Source of the DNA: Heligmosomoides polygyrus polygyrus
Taxonomy: Eukaryota; Nematoda; Chromadorea; Rhabditida; Heligmosomidae
DNA length: 64,000 bases
Assembly: GCA_947396885.1 (NCBI GenBank)
Contig: OX377205.1
Coordinates: 29,451,899 to 29,515,898 of the forward strand
Direction: 5' to 3'
A model generated the notes under the pieces. It searched no databases and was not told the origin of the DNA. It saw nothing but the letters and a program-made list of their open reading frames with translations. The translations under genes and the position numbers were made by a program. Of this stretch, positions 9,529 to 21,159 are shown in pieces. The first letter of the stretch is position 1. Each line of letters begins with the position of its first letter.

Positions 9529-11534
9529 TCACGATTTAATTGAACTCCATGTCCCTACCAGGTGCAAAAGCGCTGGTGCTTTCGGTGCATACCCAGAACA
9601 CATACGTAATCTTTTCGAGCACAAAACGCGCCTATTCTCTGAACTAACAGATCCTTTAAAGTCTAAGAGATATACAGATCTGTGTAAGAAACTAGATGTA
9701 CACTTGAAGCGATTCCTTCGAAATAAAATAAAGAGGCACAGCAACGGAAGTAATGCTCGGAACTTTGCCGCGTTTGTGAGCAAGATAACCAAACGTACTC
9801 AGATGCGCAAAATAGTTAAGGGAGAGGATGGCTCTTTGTATACCGACGATTTGTCTAAAGCCAATGCTTTCGCAAACTACTTTGCAAATGTGTTCAAAAT
9901 TCATGATGTGCCAAATTTCTCCTTACCATCTGTATCAAGGACATCCCTTATTGTCTCGGTCATCAAACCGTCTCAAGTTTATAAGTAACTTCGGGCGCTT
10001 AAGCCCTCTTTATCTTTCACTCGGAAGGAATCCCCCAGTTATTTTTCAAGACCTTTTCAAATCTTCTTGCCGAACCCTTACGCACATTTACAACATATCT
10101 CTATCATTAGGTGAAATTCCCAAGATTTGGAAAATGGCTGTGGTGACTGCCATACCGAAAAAGAAGAGAGCCAACCTCGTATCAGAATTTCGACTAATTA
10201 GCATACTTCCTGTTTCGCTAAAGGTGCTTGAGAAAATTTTAAAGCACCACCTGCTGGAATGGATCTCCACCCTAAAATGTTTGCCCCCGGAACAGCACGG
10301 ATTTCTATCTGGGTCATCTACTTGTACACAGCTTATCGACTGCACTCACGACTGGATCCATGGTCTAGAAAAGGGTTATAAAGTAGACATAATTTATTTC
10401 GACCTAAGTAAGGCTTTTGATACGGTATGCCATACAAGATTGCTAATGAAACTGAAAAGTATCGGAATAAGGGATAACCTGCTGCGTTGGTTTAGCTCCT
10501 ACCTTCACTCCAGAGAGATGGTTGTTCGCGTTGGGGATTCCCTCTCTGATGTGAAGCACAGTTTCTCCGGTGTTCCGCAAAGAGCCATTCTCTCCCCAAT
10601 ACTATTTTTACTTTTCACCAGCGATCTACTACCTCACCTTAAAACTCATTCGTGCATTAAAGTTGCAGCATATGCGGACGACATTAAACTATACGCTCTA
10701 TACAGCGACCGTGACGCTTCCATAGCGCTCTCAGCGCTACAAGCGGCTGTTGACAGAATGCTAGAGTAGACGACTCAATGGGGTTTAAATGTAAATTTTT
10801 CGAAAAGTCACATTTTCTCCCCTCGCATTGAGTCAGTCGACACACCTTCTTATGATATCCGTCAGTTAGCCTCAATAAATACTGTAAAGGATCTAGGCGT
10901 CTGCATTCAAAAAAATATGAGTTGGTCTTCTCACATCGACGAACTCACTAAAAAGGGTCTCCAAGTTGTTTTTAGCCTTTTTAGGACAATGCATTGTTCT
11001 GATATAGAAATTTGGTTGAAGATTTTTAAAATGTATGTTCTTCCTCTACTTGAATATTGCAGTTCCGTCTGGAGTCCTTGTTTGAAAAAAGACATCCGTA
11101 GATTAGAAAGCGTGCAGAAAACGTTCACTAGAATTCTATACTACCGAGCATTGCCAGATCCTGCTTATCCACATACATTGCCGCCTTACCATACTAGATT
11201 GTCCGAATTCAATTTAAAATCGCTTTTTTACAGAAGAATTCAGACTGACGTCATCCTGGCATTCAAAATTTTGAAGGATGAGCTGCGGCTGAAGCCCTTC
11301 AGTTACTGGATTTTTCGTCCGTCGAAGGGACGCGTCGGTGGTCTGTTTTCAATTGCCCCTAAAACGGGCCGTGCCAAATACAGCATATGCGACAACAGTT
11401 TCTTTTCTAGAACAACACAATGGCTGGATCGGTTGCCGGAAACGGTCTTAAAGTGCGAAAATTCAAAGCAATTCAAGCGGGTCATAAAGAAGATTGATCT
11501 GTTAAGCGTTCTTGGTGTGCCTGATGTGAGATGA
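9529..11534 (+). pseudogene. CR1-type reverse transcriptase, broken
   Basis: Reverse transcriptase of a CR1-clade element, lacking the endonuclease. The first part (to about 9988) is the linker with SKRYTDLCKKLD. After a frame change near 9960, RT motifs follow: FRLISILPVSLKVLEKIL, FDLSKAFDTVC, GVPQRAILSPILF and AYADDIKLYA. The usual PQGS/PQGG loop reads PQRA here, an unusual change. A stop at 10767-10769 is followed in the same frame by the thumb and C-terminal region ending at 11534. Two disruptions mean it is inactive. The order and motifs make the assignment firm; the exact CR1 family cannot be told. Confidence 0.8.
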
Positions 11535-12655
11535 CAAAAAATAATAGGTGGCTTGTTTCTCGTCGGTTAGTCCAGAGTCTACTCTTGGACATTTTTTGCC
11601 TTTATACAATTTATGTTGCCAGTTCTCTATTCTGATTGTTGTTTACTCATCTGTTTAACGAGTAGTCCTCTATGGTCTTACTAAATTCAAATACAAATCA
11701 CAATACGCAAAGCCAACACATTCTTTTTTTATCCTGCTGCTAGTCTTATTCAGTCATCCACAGGTCCTCTATCTCAGCCCTTTCTACTTTCACCGATACA
11801 CGTTTTTCTACCTAAAAATTTCCAATATGTGATATCTGCACTTTTCTTTGTCTTGCCGACTAGCTTGCATCTCACGAGGGTGATTGGTATAGTAGTATAC
11901 CGCAAGGCTGGAAATAATCACTTATTTGGAGAGCCATTTTTCTTTTTTACATATACCTTTTAAGGCTGAAGTTTTCTCCGTACTGACATATGTATTCAAA
12001 CATGCGTGTCCTCCCTTCTATGCCATCGCCTAGGGTGCGTACCAGTTTAAAGAGGCCTTTGAGATACAGGGCCCGCCCTGGGATCGTGCGCATAAAGGTC
12101 GTAGACGTAGCGCATTCTTACGCTCACGAGCCATATGTCTTTACGGTAGGATTTTTGCCTTTCGTGCTTTTTTTGAGCATGGGAATTATTTTTTTCTTTG
12201 CTGAACATCCAAGTGCTGGGCTAGTCTTTCGGAAAAGCAAGGTGCCAGCCCCGTTTAAATTTTTTTGATTTTCTTCAACTTTTGGGTGCAATAGATATTT
12301 TTTTGTAAAGCAGACTCTGTTTGGTGCACCAGGAATACCAAATTTTAGACGACTAAGTTGTTAGTTTTGACCCAAGTCTCATGGCTTTCACAAATGCCAA
12401 TACCATAGTGAGACCACTCTGGACTCCTCTACTTCCAGTTTCCTCCTAGCGGCTTGTGTTTTATCTTCCTTCTATAACTGATGGATGATTCTGTGTGATC
12501 TTATCCTTTGATGGCATTTTTATCGATCATTTTTGAAATTTTTGTGTATTGGTTTTTTTTCTTCTAGGTTTTTACCCTTTGCCAGTGTATGTCCACTATG
12601 TTTGGTACTCTGTTTTGAGCGCGTCCTAGGACGTATATAATAAATAAATAAAATA
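9529..12655 (+). mobile_element. 5'-truncated CR1-type non-LTR retrotransposon
   Basis: It contains the linker-plus-RT part of ORF2 (next entry), a 1.1-kb 3' UTR (11535-12630), and an end in tandem AATAAATAAATAAA, as CR1-clade elements of nematodes often have. The endonuclease domain and ORF1 are absent. A second, shorter copy of the same 3' half follows immediately at 12660. Confidence 0.75.
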
Positions 12656-12659
12656 GAAA

Positions 12660-13914
12660 ACTACAAGCTAAATTAAAAAAGGTTCAGCGAGTTTTCACAA
12701 AAATTTTATTTCGTAGGTGCATTGCAAATGACAACAGCGAAATCCCTGACTATCACGAACGTTTGCAACTCTTCGGATTGAGAAGCCTACTGTACCGGCG
12801 GATATTCAGCGAATTGACCTTCTGCTTCAAAATTTTGAAAGGGGAATCAAAGCTCAAACCTAGCAAGTACTGGATACTGAGACCCACAAATGTAAGGACA
12901 AAAGTGATTTCGCTGATGAATGTTCATGTCGTTCGTAACTACGATAACACCATAAACTCCTTATTCTTCAGAACTTCTCGATGGCTTCAGAGGCTTCCAC
13001 CAAATGTCGTGATGCAGAGAACACCTCATCATTCAGGGCTAGATTGAGAAAAATAGATCTAATGTCGACGTTTCGTATTGCAGATTTCTAAGAGTATTGC
13101 CAGCAAAGTCGTCTGTGTGAAGTATGTAACTTTATGGAGTTCGCTGACCAACACATCCGCATGCCGCCGCTCACTGTGTTGATCCCGGATCGTCGATACC
13201 AGTTGCATACGTAGAGTGATACCAATGTTAAGGGATACGTGTTGACACACAGTAGTGTGTGCTGCGTTTGTCACACTTATTGAATCAATATGCCTGCTTC
13301 GATTCATGACTGAAGTTAGAGGCTATTCAGTGCTTAAATGCGAAGGAACCACCATAGATTTTTTTCTCATGGTTATGTTTTCTTTATATAATATATTCAC
13401 ATATATAGTGCGCAGAGTCATGCTTTAGTTGAGACAACGTCTGCAAGTTCGGTTAAACCACCTCAGTTCCTTTGGAAGCAGTATCGAATGGAAGCGTAAT
13501 GAAGGCCTAGGTATGACCGGAATAAAACCGCACTCCTAGGTGCTTCCGTTTGACTAAGCTGCTCGAAAGTGATTCTCTATCCATCGGAATCACACCATAG
13601 CTATACTGAGCGCCAAGCAGACGTTTACAACAATTTAGTGTAGTAAATTATCGGCGTTCTAATTAATATTCATTAAAATGGACATTTTATTTTTAGTCCC
13701 TTTAGATGTTTTGGTTCCTTACTGCAGTCTTCTTGTATTTAAGCTTCTGAATCGATGCGAAACACTAAACTTTATCAATTGCAGTGCATATTGATTTATT
13801 GTCTTTATTTGTCTCGTCAGTGTTCAGTGTTAAGTTTATTGCATTGTGTTTGTTTGAGTTCATACGGAATTTGCGTGTTCATGTCCCTGTTGTAGCGCAC
13901 TTATGGTGCTTCTA

Positions 13915-13965
<51 letters not shown>

Positions 13966-13970
13966 ATATA
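12660..13970 (+). mobile_element. Second 5'-truncated CR1 copy, 3' half
   Basis: Starts inside ORF2: KILFRRC, YHERLQLFGLRSLLYRR and KPSKYWILRPT align with the C-terminal part of the preceding element. Its frame ends in a damaged tail near 13047. The rest is 3' UTR, closing with about 14 tandem AAAT units (13912-13970). The UTR segment at 13485-13610 (with CCTAGGTATGACCGG) recurs at 16455-16590. Confidence 0.7.
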
Positions 13971-13975
13971 TAAGA

Positions 13976-15370
13976 GTTTTTCCGTCGAGTGATCTAACCT
14001 AAGTGAGGTACGCCGCATCATCCACAGCGTGGGCGGTCGAGTGATCTAACCTAAGTGAGATACTTCTCATCATCTACAGTGCGGGCAAAATTTGATATTG
14101 AACGTGTGATGTTGCTGCAGCAAGGGAAGCGTAGTCCTTTATTGCTTAACACAACAGCACCTACGCGTTACTGAGCGTCCAGATTCAGAAGCCGTGCCGC
14201 CGACTTCGTATCATTAGTATGAGAAGACCACTAAAGGGGTAAGAGTAGAAGGGGACTTCGAGGGGGGAGAACCGACAGCGACCAGGGGGAGCGACCTGGA
14301 GGAGGCATTGGGATGGAGATCGATAGGGGGAACAATGAAGCAGGCCAGGAGGTGGCACCAAGAAGGGTTTAGGCAATAAGGAGGGACCTGTAGGCAGTTA
14401 CCAATCAGGGGGGCCGTAAGGAGGATCAGCAAGGGGTCCATTACCAGTAAGAGAGACCAGATTTAGAAGATGTGACACCGATGTGCGCAAATGGTGTTCG
14501 CTCGCCGTCGTCGTGCCATGAGCGTGCGATGACTACTTAATTGGGGTAGAGTAGTAAGGAGGATCCCGAGGGGAAGGGATCTACCTGCAGAGGGGACCTG
14601 GAGGCCGGACCAGGACGGGGCACCAAGAAGATGGGAGCCGTAAGGGAATTCATACGGGGGACAAGGAATCTGCCATATGCATAGCCTCTTCATGCTCGAC
14701 ACAGCGGGGACAGCGTTCGCTTCTAAGCTTCTGGATTCGGAAGACTGGTCTTGTGAGTTTCTCGATCCAGAAGACGGCCCCCTACGTCGCGCAACAAGCG
14801 CCCTGATTCTGAGTCGTGTCAACGACGTCTGCCGTAAGAATGTTAAGACCACTAAGGGTGTGGTTGGGAAGGACCGTAAGGGGGGCCTCTAGGGTGAACC
14901 AGAAGAGCGGCCAGGAAGGAAAGGAACAACCTGGAGGAAGGACCAGGACAGGGAAACCAGCAAGAAAAGGCCAATAGGGGTCAATAGTGGAAACAAGGAA
15001 GTGGGCCAGCAGTTGGGGCCACGAAGGTGGGGACTAAAGAGAGAGAGAGAGGGAAGGCCAGTAAAGGCTGACTAGCAATTAGATCCAGTAAGAAGCAACG
15101 AGTGAGGGAGAACTTGGCTTCGGAAGACATGTCATCGATATCTGGAACGCTAACTGTTGAGCATGAGAACTATTGTAGAGGAGCAACCTGAGGGACAGAA
15201 GTACTGCGCAGCACAAACCAATGACGTTACTGGCCAACTTATTGACGATAAAATACGCACCAGGTCCTAGGTGTTAGCGAATTTTCTGTTTCACAAAAAC
15301 TACTTTCCATAGCTTAATGATGCTGCAAAGTCGCGCGAAGCGCGCAAGTGCCTGAACTCACCAGCAGTGT
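13976..15370 (+). repeat. Dispersed purine-rich repeat, copy 1 (Helitron-like family)
   Basis: About 1.4 kb that is repeated, with indels, at 44702-45945. Shared landmarks in order are GAGTGATCTAACCTAAGTGAG, GAGCGTCCAGATTCAGAAG, the GACACCGATGT block, the long GGACCAG-rich part, and the terminal hairpin-like CGCGCGAAGCGCGCAAGTGC at about 15335. It begins GAGTTTTTCCGTCGAG after a TATATAA, like a damaged Helitron 5' end. No protein coding is evident. Confidence 0.65.
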
Positions 15371-16440
15371 ATTTCAAGCACTGGATATGAGTGCAGTATT
15401 TGTCGGCAAAGAACTGGCAGTTCGAACCAACTGATGAGTGCTAGGGTAGCATTGTATCTGGTTTTAGATGATGGTTAATTTGTGAAGAAGTTTTAAGGTG
15501 TTTGGGATCTATCCTGGAGTGGGAGAGATCACGTCGTCTACGTAAGAAGCAAGACAAAGTTGAAAGTCTCCTGCAAAGAGGAACGAACTACCCTACCCTT
15601 CGCGGGTTTTGAAATTTAATGTTGAAGGTGGTAATCTGTGCGTGCTCCATACGTTTTTGTGACAAATGCTCTCCGCACTACTGAGATAGAATCGCTGTTT
15701 GTTTTTAGATGTTTCGTTGTTGCTGATGAATTAATTGGTTCGCTAGGAACTAATACGATCGCTATGTTACTAGCAATGGCTGACTTCTGTTAATGGATAG
15801 ATGTACGTCAATTTCACTATCTGAAATTTAAATGAGCTGTCATCTCGGTTCTCTTGGTCTACGTTCTACGGTGTTTTCACGTGTACTATGAAACGAATTC
15901 GTGCTTGTAGTATAAGTTTGTTTCGTGTGTCGAGAAATGTTATGAAAGGCTTTAATAAAACATGCCCATATGTATCACGGGAAAAACTGAAATATTGTAT
16001 TGCGATTTATACACACCTGTTCCCTTGCAATTTGTGGATAACAAATGCAAAGCAGACCTTATAGTCGTCCAAAAGATTATTGGGCGTAATAAGGGTTGCT
16101 AACTGCAACAAGCCCCTTGTTTGGTTCGGATATCTTCGCCATGCGATAAAGGAGTATGACGTAGTATGAGTATGGCGTGAACCGATTTCTTGTAAAAAGC
16201 TCCCTATTCGAGATCAGAGTTCGATAAGAAAAATAGTGAGGGAGGGGTAAGAAGACACGGTTCACAGAGGAGAGCCCCCCCCCTGCACGTTGAATGAACA
16301 AGTGAGGTTTGCTGTTAAGAATTTCAGGTTGAATGATTTGTAACGCTTAAATAGTGCGTTCACTATGACACAACCGTGCTCCAATGCCAAAGTTGCGCCC
16401 AGACTCAAAAAATGTTATTCCATCCCCACCCCGAGCGAAG
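15371..16440. other. No recognisable feature
   Basis: AT-rich unique-looking sequence with only short open frames. A splice-acceptor-like TTTTTAG near 15706 is followed by an open stretch of about 29 codons with no family resemblance. Nothing is called. Confidence 0.4.
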
Positions 16441-16454
16441 CCTATTGCTAAGCC

Positions 16455-16890
16455 CTCATACCTGGAAGCGTAATAAAGGCTTAGATATGACCGGACTTAA
16501 GAACGGACTCCTAGGTGCTTCCATCTTATATGCTGCTCAAATGTGATTCTTTCATTCAATCGGAATCACGCCAAGCTATACTGATTGCCTAACCGACCTC
16601 TGCACCGTTATACGATGGTCAAATTATTTGCTTAGACTATGATTAAATTAAATTACTTAGTTCTATTACTCTCATTTTACTGCCGTTCACTGGGTCAGGC
16701 TCCTTGTGTCTGGGCTTCTGAGTGCTGCGGAACATTCAAAAATAACGAAACCGCAGAGCATAGTGACACTACGCTCGTTTTACATTGTTGTTGCCTCGTT
16801 AGTTCACTAAGATTGTGGATTGCTGGGTTGTAATTTCACCGTTTTATTAGCGCACCTAAGGTGCAGTTATAAATAAATAAATAAATACCG
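16455..16890 (+). mobile_element. CR1 3' end fragment
   Basis: Repeats the 3' UTR of the 12660-13970 copy (TGGAAGCGTAATAAAGGCTT, then CTCCTAGGTGCTTCC and GGAATCACGCCA) and ends in AAATAAATAAATAAAT. It is a heavily 5'-truncated insertion. Confidence 0.7.
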
Positions 16891-16959
16891 ATTCACCACG
16901 TCGCGCGGATGCGAGCTTATCATTAGGCTTCGCTCAGGATGAGAGATGACTTAACATAG

Positions 16960-17240
16960 CCCTTATGGATCGTTTAATATGTGCGCGACGCGTGGGTTGA
17001 ACACGTGCAAAGACGTGTAATCAATTGCGTCGCACGTCCGCATGCACTCATCGCATGTACATGATGTTGGCGAAATTGCAAAACAAACAAGCCCCACCCA
17101 GGATCCAAACCCTTGATCCGTCGCTCGAGAGTCTGCTTCCCTATCCATTCCGCCGTCCGGCCGACACACGTCTACGAGGAAGGAAGGAACCCGAGAGGGA
17201 TAAGATATCAGCTTTCTTGCTTGCTCCACCACTCCATCTC
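16960..17240 (-). repeat. tRNA-like SINE remnant, second family
   Basis: On the minus strand the stretch 17090-17165 resembles a tRNA: GGCGGAATGGATAGGGAAGC near the A-box position and GGGTTTGGATCCTGGGTGG as a B-box arm. The body around it is open on both strands but matches no protein family. It differs from the SINE at 3170. Confidence 0.45.
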
Positions 17241-18178
17241 AATGGTGCAGCTTTCACAGCCCGTAACTTTGTTCAAGTTATACTCGGGTTGAAATACTTG
17301 CATTTTTTACTTCTGAGAGGGAGGCGATTCTGCTCATATGCATCGCATCGGTGGTTCAGACCTACATTTTAGGTGGTTCCCTGGTGAGTATGTGGGAGTG
17401 ATAGCGCCCTGATGGCATGGAAAGCGAACCTATCGTGTTGACGTCTTTTGTTATCCTGAAGAGAATAACAACAAGTGAGTATGCAGGTGTGGTTCATTCT
17501 GCATAGCCTATTAGCCGACAACACTTGGTCCTCTTTTCTGCACCTCATAAATCGGTGAGCTGACAAAAAATGAGGTCTGACACAATGCTTCTGAAATCAC
17601 AACGCTCTATCCTAGTGTGAGTGAAGGCACTTCATTCTTCGCTCGACAGCGGAAAATTCTTATGGTTAGTAAAGCAGTGTATGTGTTGTAGAGTTCGGTA
17701 GTTGGGGGCATGCCACACGGGCTGTTTCACAACAACGGCAAAATTGAAAGCAAACTAGTTCAAAAAAACATCACCATAAACTGAGCTATCAAAGGAGTTG
17801 TCGTTCAAATTTCCTAGACGGGAGAGATGGCGCTTTTTGCATTTGCTTCGTTTTTTAGCCTTTCTCCCCCTCCTACTGTGGAAGATCCTAAAGCTCTTGC
17901 CGTCTTAGTGTTCTTGATATTCGTGCTGTGGTTTTAATTTTTAATCCATAACGTCATAGAATATTTTGATAATCTTATGTAAAGCAAAACATGTAGCTTC
18001 AAACATGTGTGAAATATATAAGATCACCGCTAAAGTCTGAAGAACACTGGCCTTCCCATGTCGGAAGAATAGCTCGTTTCCCATGTCCTGGAGCTTAAAC
18101 CATGAATCTTGGAAACGCAAAGTAGGAATTAAATCAAAACAAATTATATGTTACGTTACCTATCAATTTTCTGAACAG
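17241..18178. other. No recognisable feature
   Basis: Mixed-composition sequence with no long open frame, no retroelement motif and no clear repeat partner in the window. Confidence 0.4.
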
Positions 18179-18311
18179 TCAAGTACTCACATGGGACGCT
18201 TTAAAATACAGATAGAAAACCTAAACATAACACAGAGCCTTGCTCATGTTTCGCGATGGTACAGAGGAATAGGTAGAAGCGGCGTTATCTTAATCTACCC
18301 AATGGTTTGTG
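18179..18311 (+). CDS. Candidate exon of an L-domain protein (uncertain)
   Basis: An open stretch after the acceptor TTTTCTGAACAG that reads RFKIQIENLNITQSL, then RSGVILIYPMVC, and ends at a GTAACA donor. The pattern resembles the second half of a receptor L domain, where a short strand repeat is followed by a G-V-x-I-x-x-P-x-x-C unit. Its frame enters in phase 0 and leaves in phase 1. If real it belongs to the same family as the exons at 42815-59368, possibly the same gene split by 24 kb of transposons. The match is by eye only. Confidence 0.35.
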
Positions 18312-18453
18312 GTAACAGAAAGTATTCTGCTGATAGGCCTCCAGGGCTCCTTGCGCATGAAAAATAAAGAAGTTAACTATGGTTAGTCTGAACTCTACAA
18401 TCTGTCGCCTCAATAAATGGATGTGCCAACGGCAACCTCTGTATTCTTTTTAG

Positions 18454-18536
18454 TGGAACGAGAATTTTTCCGAAATAGTAGCTTTTATTTTGAAGATCGG
18501 ATCCTGAACAAAAATAGAAAATGGTTTGCGGATTTT
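18454..18536 (+). CDS. Candidate exon following 18179-18311 (uncertain)
   Basis: After a good acceptor ATTCTTTTTAG the frame continues in phase 1 for 27 codons (EREFFRNSSFYFEDRIL, then NRKWFADF) and can end at a weak GTGGAA donor in phase 0. The phase fits the preceding candidate. The BEL/Pao-type repeat begins about 20 bp downstream, so the gene here may have been broken. Confidence 0.25.
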
Positions 18537-18559
18537 GTGGAAGATGTTATGCAGCACCG

Positions 18560-18865
18560 CACGATGAACAGAGAAGATAGAACAAGAACGAATAGTGACG
18601 AGGGCCTTGATGAGCTGTGCCGCATGTCGCGCGGGCGGCTGTAAAATCGCTGCATGGCGGAGAAACAAAACGTAGCGGCCTAGGAACGATGTGACAAGGG
18701 AACAAAGGTGAACCGACGGCAAAACACTATGCTTGAAGAGCTACTTCTCTAAGAAAAGTAATTACAATAACATAAGCAATATTTAGACCACACATGACTT
18801 CCTCGAACCCCGGACTTGCCTGGTTCTCGTCCCTCGCGTTCGACGCGATACTCCACGTCTGAGGA
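18560..18865 (-). repeat. Downstream (3') LTR, truncated
   Basis: It aligns with the right-hand LTR from the CGCGA end as far as the GCAGCACC block at about 18556 and then diverges into flanking sequence, so about 50 bases of its far end are missing. Confidence 0.65.
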
Positions 18866-20360
18866 AGACTGCTCGGCAATTTTCTGTCTTTCTTCCGGGA
18901 GTAGGCAGACCGCTGTATCGTGAGGAGAACTACAGCAGTATGAGCATTCCGTTTGGAGGTAGCTTGCGTTGCGGATCCGAGGCAGCGCAGGCAAATCCTT
19001 TTAAGAGTCAGCAGCGTGCGGCAGCCTCCATCGTTGGGACGTAGGCGCAGTTATCTGGGTTGCGATGTCCTTTCTCACCGCAGAATACACATCGAACAAT
19101 GGCTCCGTGGACAAGAACAACGTGGTTGGCATTCTATAGACGGCGCTCGCTGCAATTGCCCAATTCGTCGAGCTTTTCCCGTAGGCGGGTTAGTTCGTCC
19201 TCATAGTGTGATGCCTTTCGAGGTCGTTTGTTCGATTCGGCTGACGAAGAGTGGCTGAATGATCTCACTGTTTTCGAAGAGCGGCTGGATGATCTCACAG
19301 TTCGGACCTGTTCTCGGAATTCGTTCGCGGCAGCTTCTAAACTGCGCCTGACGGTTTCCTGAAGCTCGCTCATGGCGGCTTCTCAATGGTATACGACTTC
19401 TTGATCCTTATCGTCCTGGACACGACGATTTTCTAGTTGTTTGTCGATCTTGCAGAGGTTCGCTCAATGACTTGGAGGATCGCCGCCTCTAGTGCATATG
19501 ATTGAACTCCCCTTCACCGAATCGAGTTAGAAGACTATGATACTCGTCGGCGAGATATTTCCAGTGGTTGATTTGACGTGCAGACGGTGCTTGTCGTGGT
19601 TCCCGAGATAGATCTTTTATCACGTCGTTTCTTTACAAATCGATGGTAATCGCTAGTCGAAGCCTAATTTGCTTTGATGAGTAGGTCATAGGTTTCACAG
19701 TTCATGCTTCAGATCGAATGTGTTTGCGCGTCTCGATGGACTCTTTCTTCGAGATGATGTCGTCGACAATAGCCTGGAATCTCTTCCAATCTCACAGCTT
19801 GGGATTTTCGAGTTCTGACTTCATTCCAGTATCTTCAGTTGGATTGGCTAGCTGAATTTCCTGAAGATTTGCGTGAGCAGCTGTCTTTGGTTCACGTCTT
19901 CTTTCTGTTCGCTAACTGTGCCATATTCGTCGCGATTTGGTCCAGTAATCTTCGATGATGACAAGCGTCGTGTCCATCAGCTTGGAGTTCATCTGGCCTG
20001 TCGATAATGACTTCACTGCCGCCATAACGCTTTTGGAGCTATTCCACTGCTTCCTCATAACAGGCTTTCGTGACTTGAGAGCGCATTATAGCTTCCCTTG
20101 CATCTCCCACGAGTGACTTCATAAGATAGCTGAACTTGAGTACTGGTGAAATTGGCTGATCGTGAAGGTTGCATTTAAACAATTGCCAGAAGTTCTTTCG
20201 CTCGCAACGTTGCCAGAGAAATTCAAAATGGTGAGTGGCAGTGCCGTAGTCGTCGCACTTCGATGATTCCGCGATGTCCAGGGTTTCGCCTGCCGACATC
20301 AAGTAGGTTGTCACCGAGTCCTCTTGCTTTGCTCGCCAAGGTTCAGCCGTCCGATAGCTT
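18866..20360 (-). pseudogene. BEL/Pao gag, broken
   Basis: Gag packages the element RNA into particles. On the minus strand the region 20314-20039 reads as the conserved BEL/Pao gag core: NFWQLFKCNLHDQPI, LKFSYLMKSLVGDAREAI. A serine/arginine-rich coiled region follows (SELQETVRRSLEAAANEF near 19373). Around 19100-19040 there is a zinc-knuckle-like CVFCGEKGHRNPDNC (C-x2-C-x4-H-x5-C), and further on cysteines as in ECSYCCSSPHDTAVC. The frame shifts several times. The gag runs directly into the 3' LTR, so pol was lost by deletion. Confidence 0.7.
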
Positions 20361-20803
20361 GCTTCACTGAGCCAACGGCTTCTGTTGTCAGCTGAATGTA
20401 TTGCTTTAGCTTGAGCAACCTTTTCGTCAGCTCCTCTCTTTAAATGCCCTCTCCATGGCGAGGCGATGTCAGAACTGAGCTATCACTGACAATCGTAGAG
20501 AGGGAGTTCTGAGTCCTCATAACCTTGGATTTGAAAATCCTCGGTGCCATAGCGAAACAGGACAGTCCAAACACAGAGCAACTCAGGAGGTTGATCGTGC
20601 AGGGACGGCGAAAGCGACGATGTAATAGAAAGGAAAACACCTGTCCTGATATGCGATACCAATAGATGATATATGAATATCAAGGTCGAGATAGGGGATT
20701 ACAGCTGATCGTCAGAAGTCGATCGACGGAGATTCGATTACAGCACGGGTCGTCGTAATTGATGCACTGTAAACTTCACGTCCGTTTGGGGACGGTCCCC
20801 TGT

Positions 20804-21157
20804 GTCGGCGAAGTCGAGACATCAAGAGTTTATTGGACGACAGCCAGTGAATACGTACAGCACCTCACGAGGAACAGAGAACATAGAACAAGAACGAGAC
20901 GCCCGCAATAGTGACGAGGGTTTTGATGAGCTGTGTCGTATGTCGCGCGGGCGGCTGTAAAATCGCTCTCGCGGCATGGCGGCGAGACGGAAACGTAGCG
21001 GACTAGAAACGGTGAGCCAACGGCAAAACAATATGCATGAAGAGCTACTTCTCTAAGTTAAAGAAGTAATTACAAGAACATAAACAATATCTAGATCACA
21101 CGTGAGTTCCTCGAGCCCCTGTCTTGCCCGATCCTCGTCCCTCGCGTTCGTCGCGAC
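20804..21157 (-). repeat. Upstream (5') LTR
   Basis: About 354 bp; the minus-strand start TGTCGCGACGAACGCGAGG abuts the Penelope-like element end at 21158. It contains AATAAA (in CCAATAAACTCTTG) near its 3' edge, a possible polyadenylation signal. Confidence 0.65.
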
Positions 21158-21159
21158 AG

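Larger units (their letters stand above)
18560..21157 (-). mobile_element. Internally deleted BEL/Pao-type LTR retrotransposon
   Basis: Minus-strand element with a right-hand repeat at 20804-21157 and a left-hand, shorter repeat at 18560-18865. They share more than 280 aligned bases, including GTCGCGCGGGCGGCTGTAAA and AGAGCTACTTCTCTAAG. On the minus strand the right repeat starts TGTCGCGACG and ends near GACACA, in LTR fashion, with an AATAAA inside. Between them lies only a decayed gag; no protease, RT, RNase H or integrase motif is present. Confidence 0.75.
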
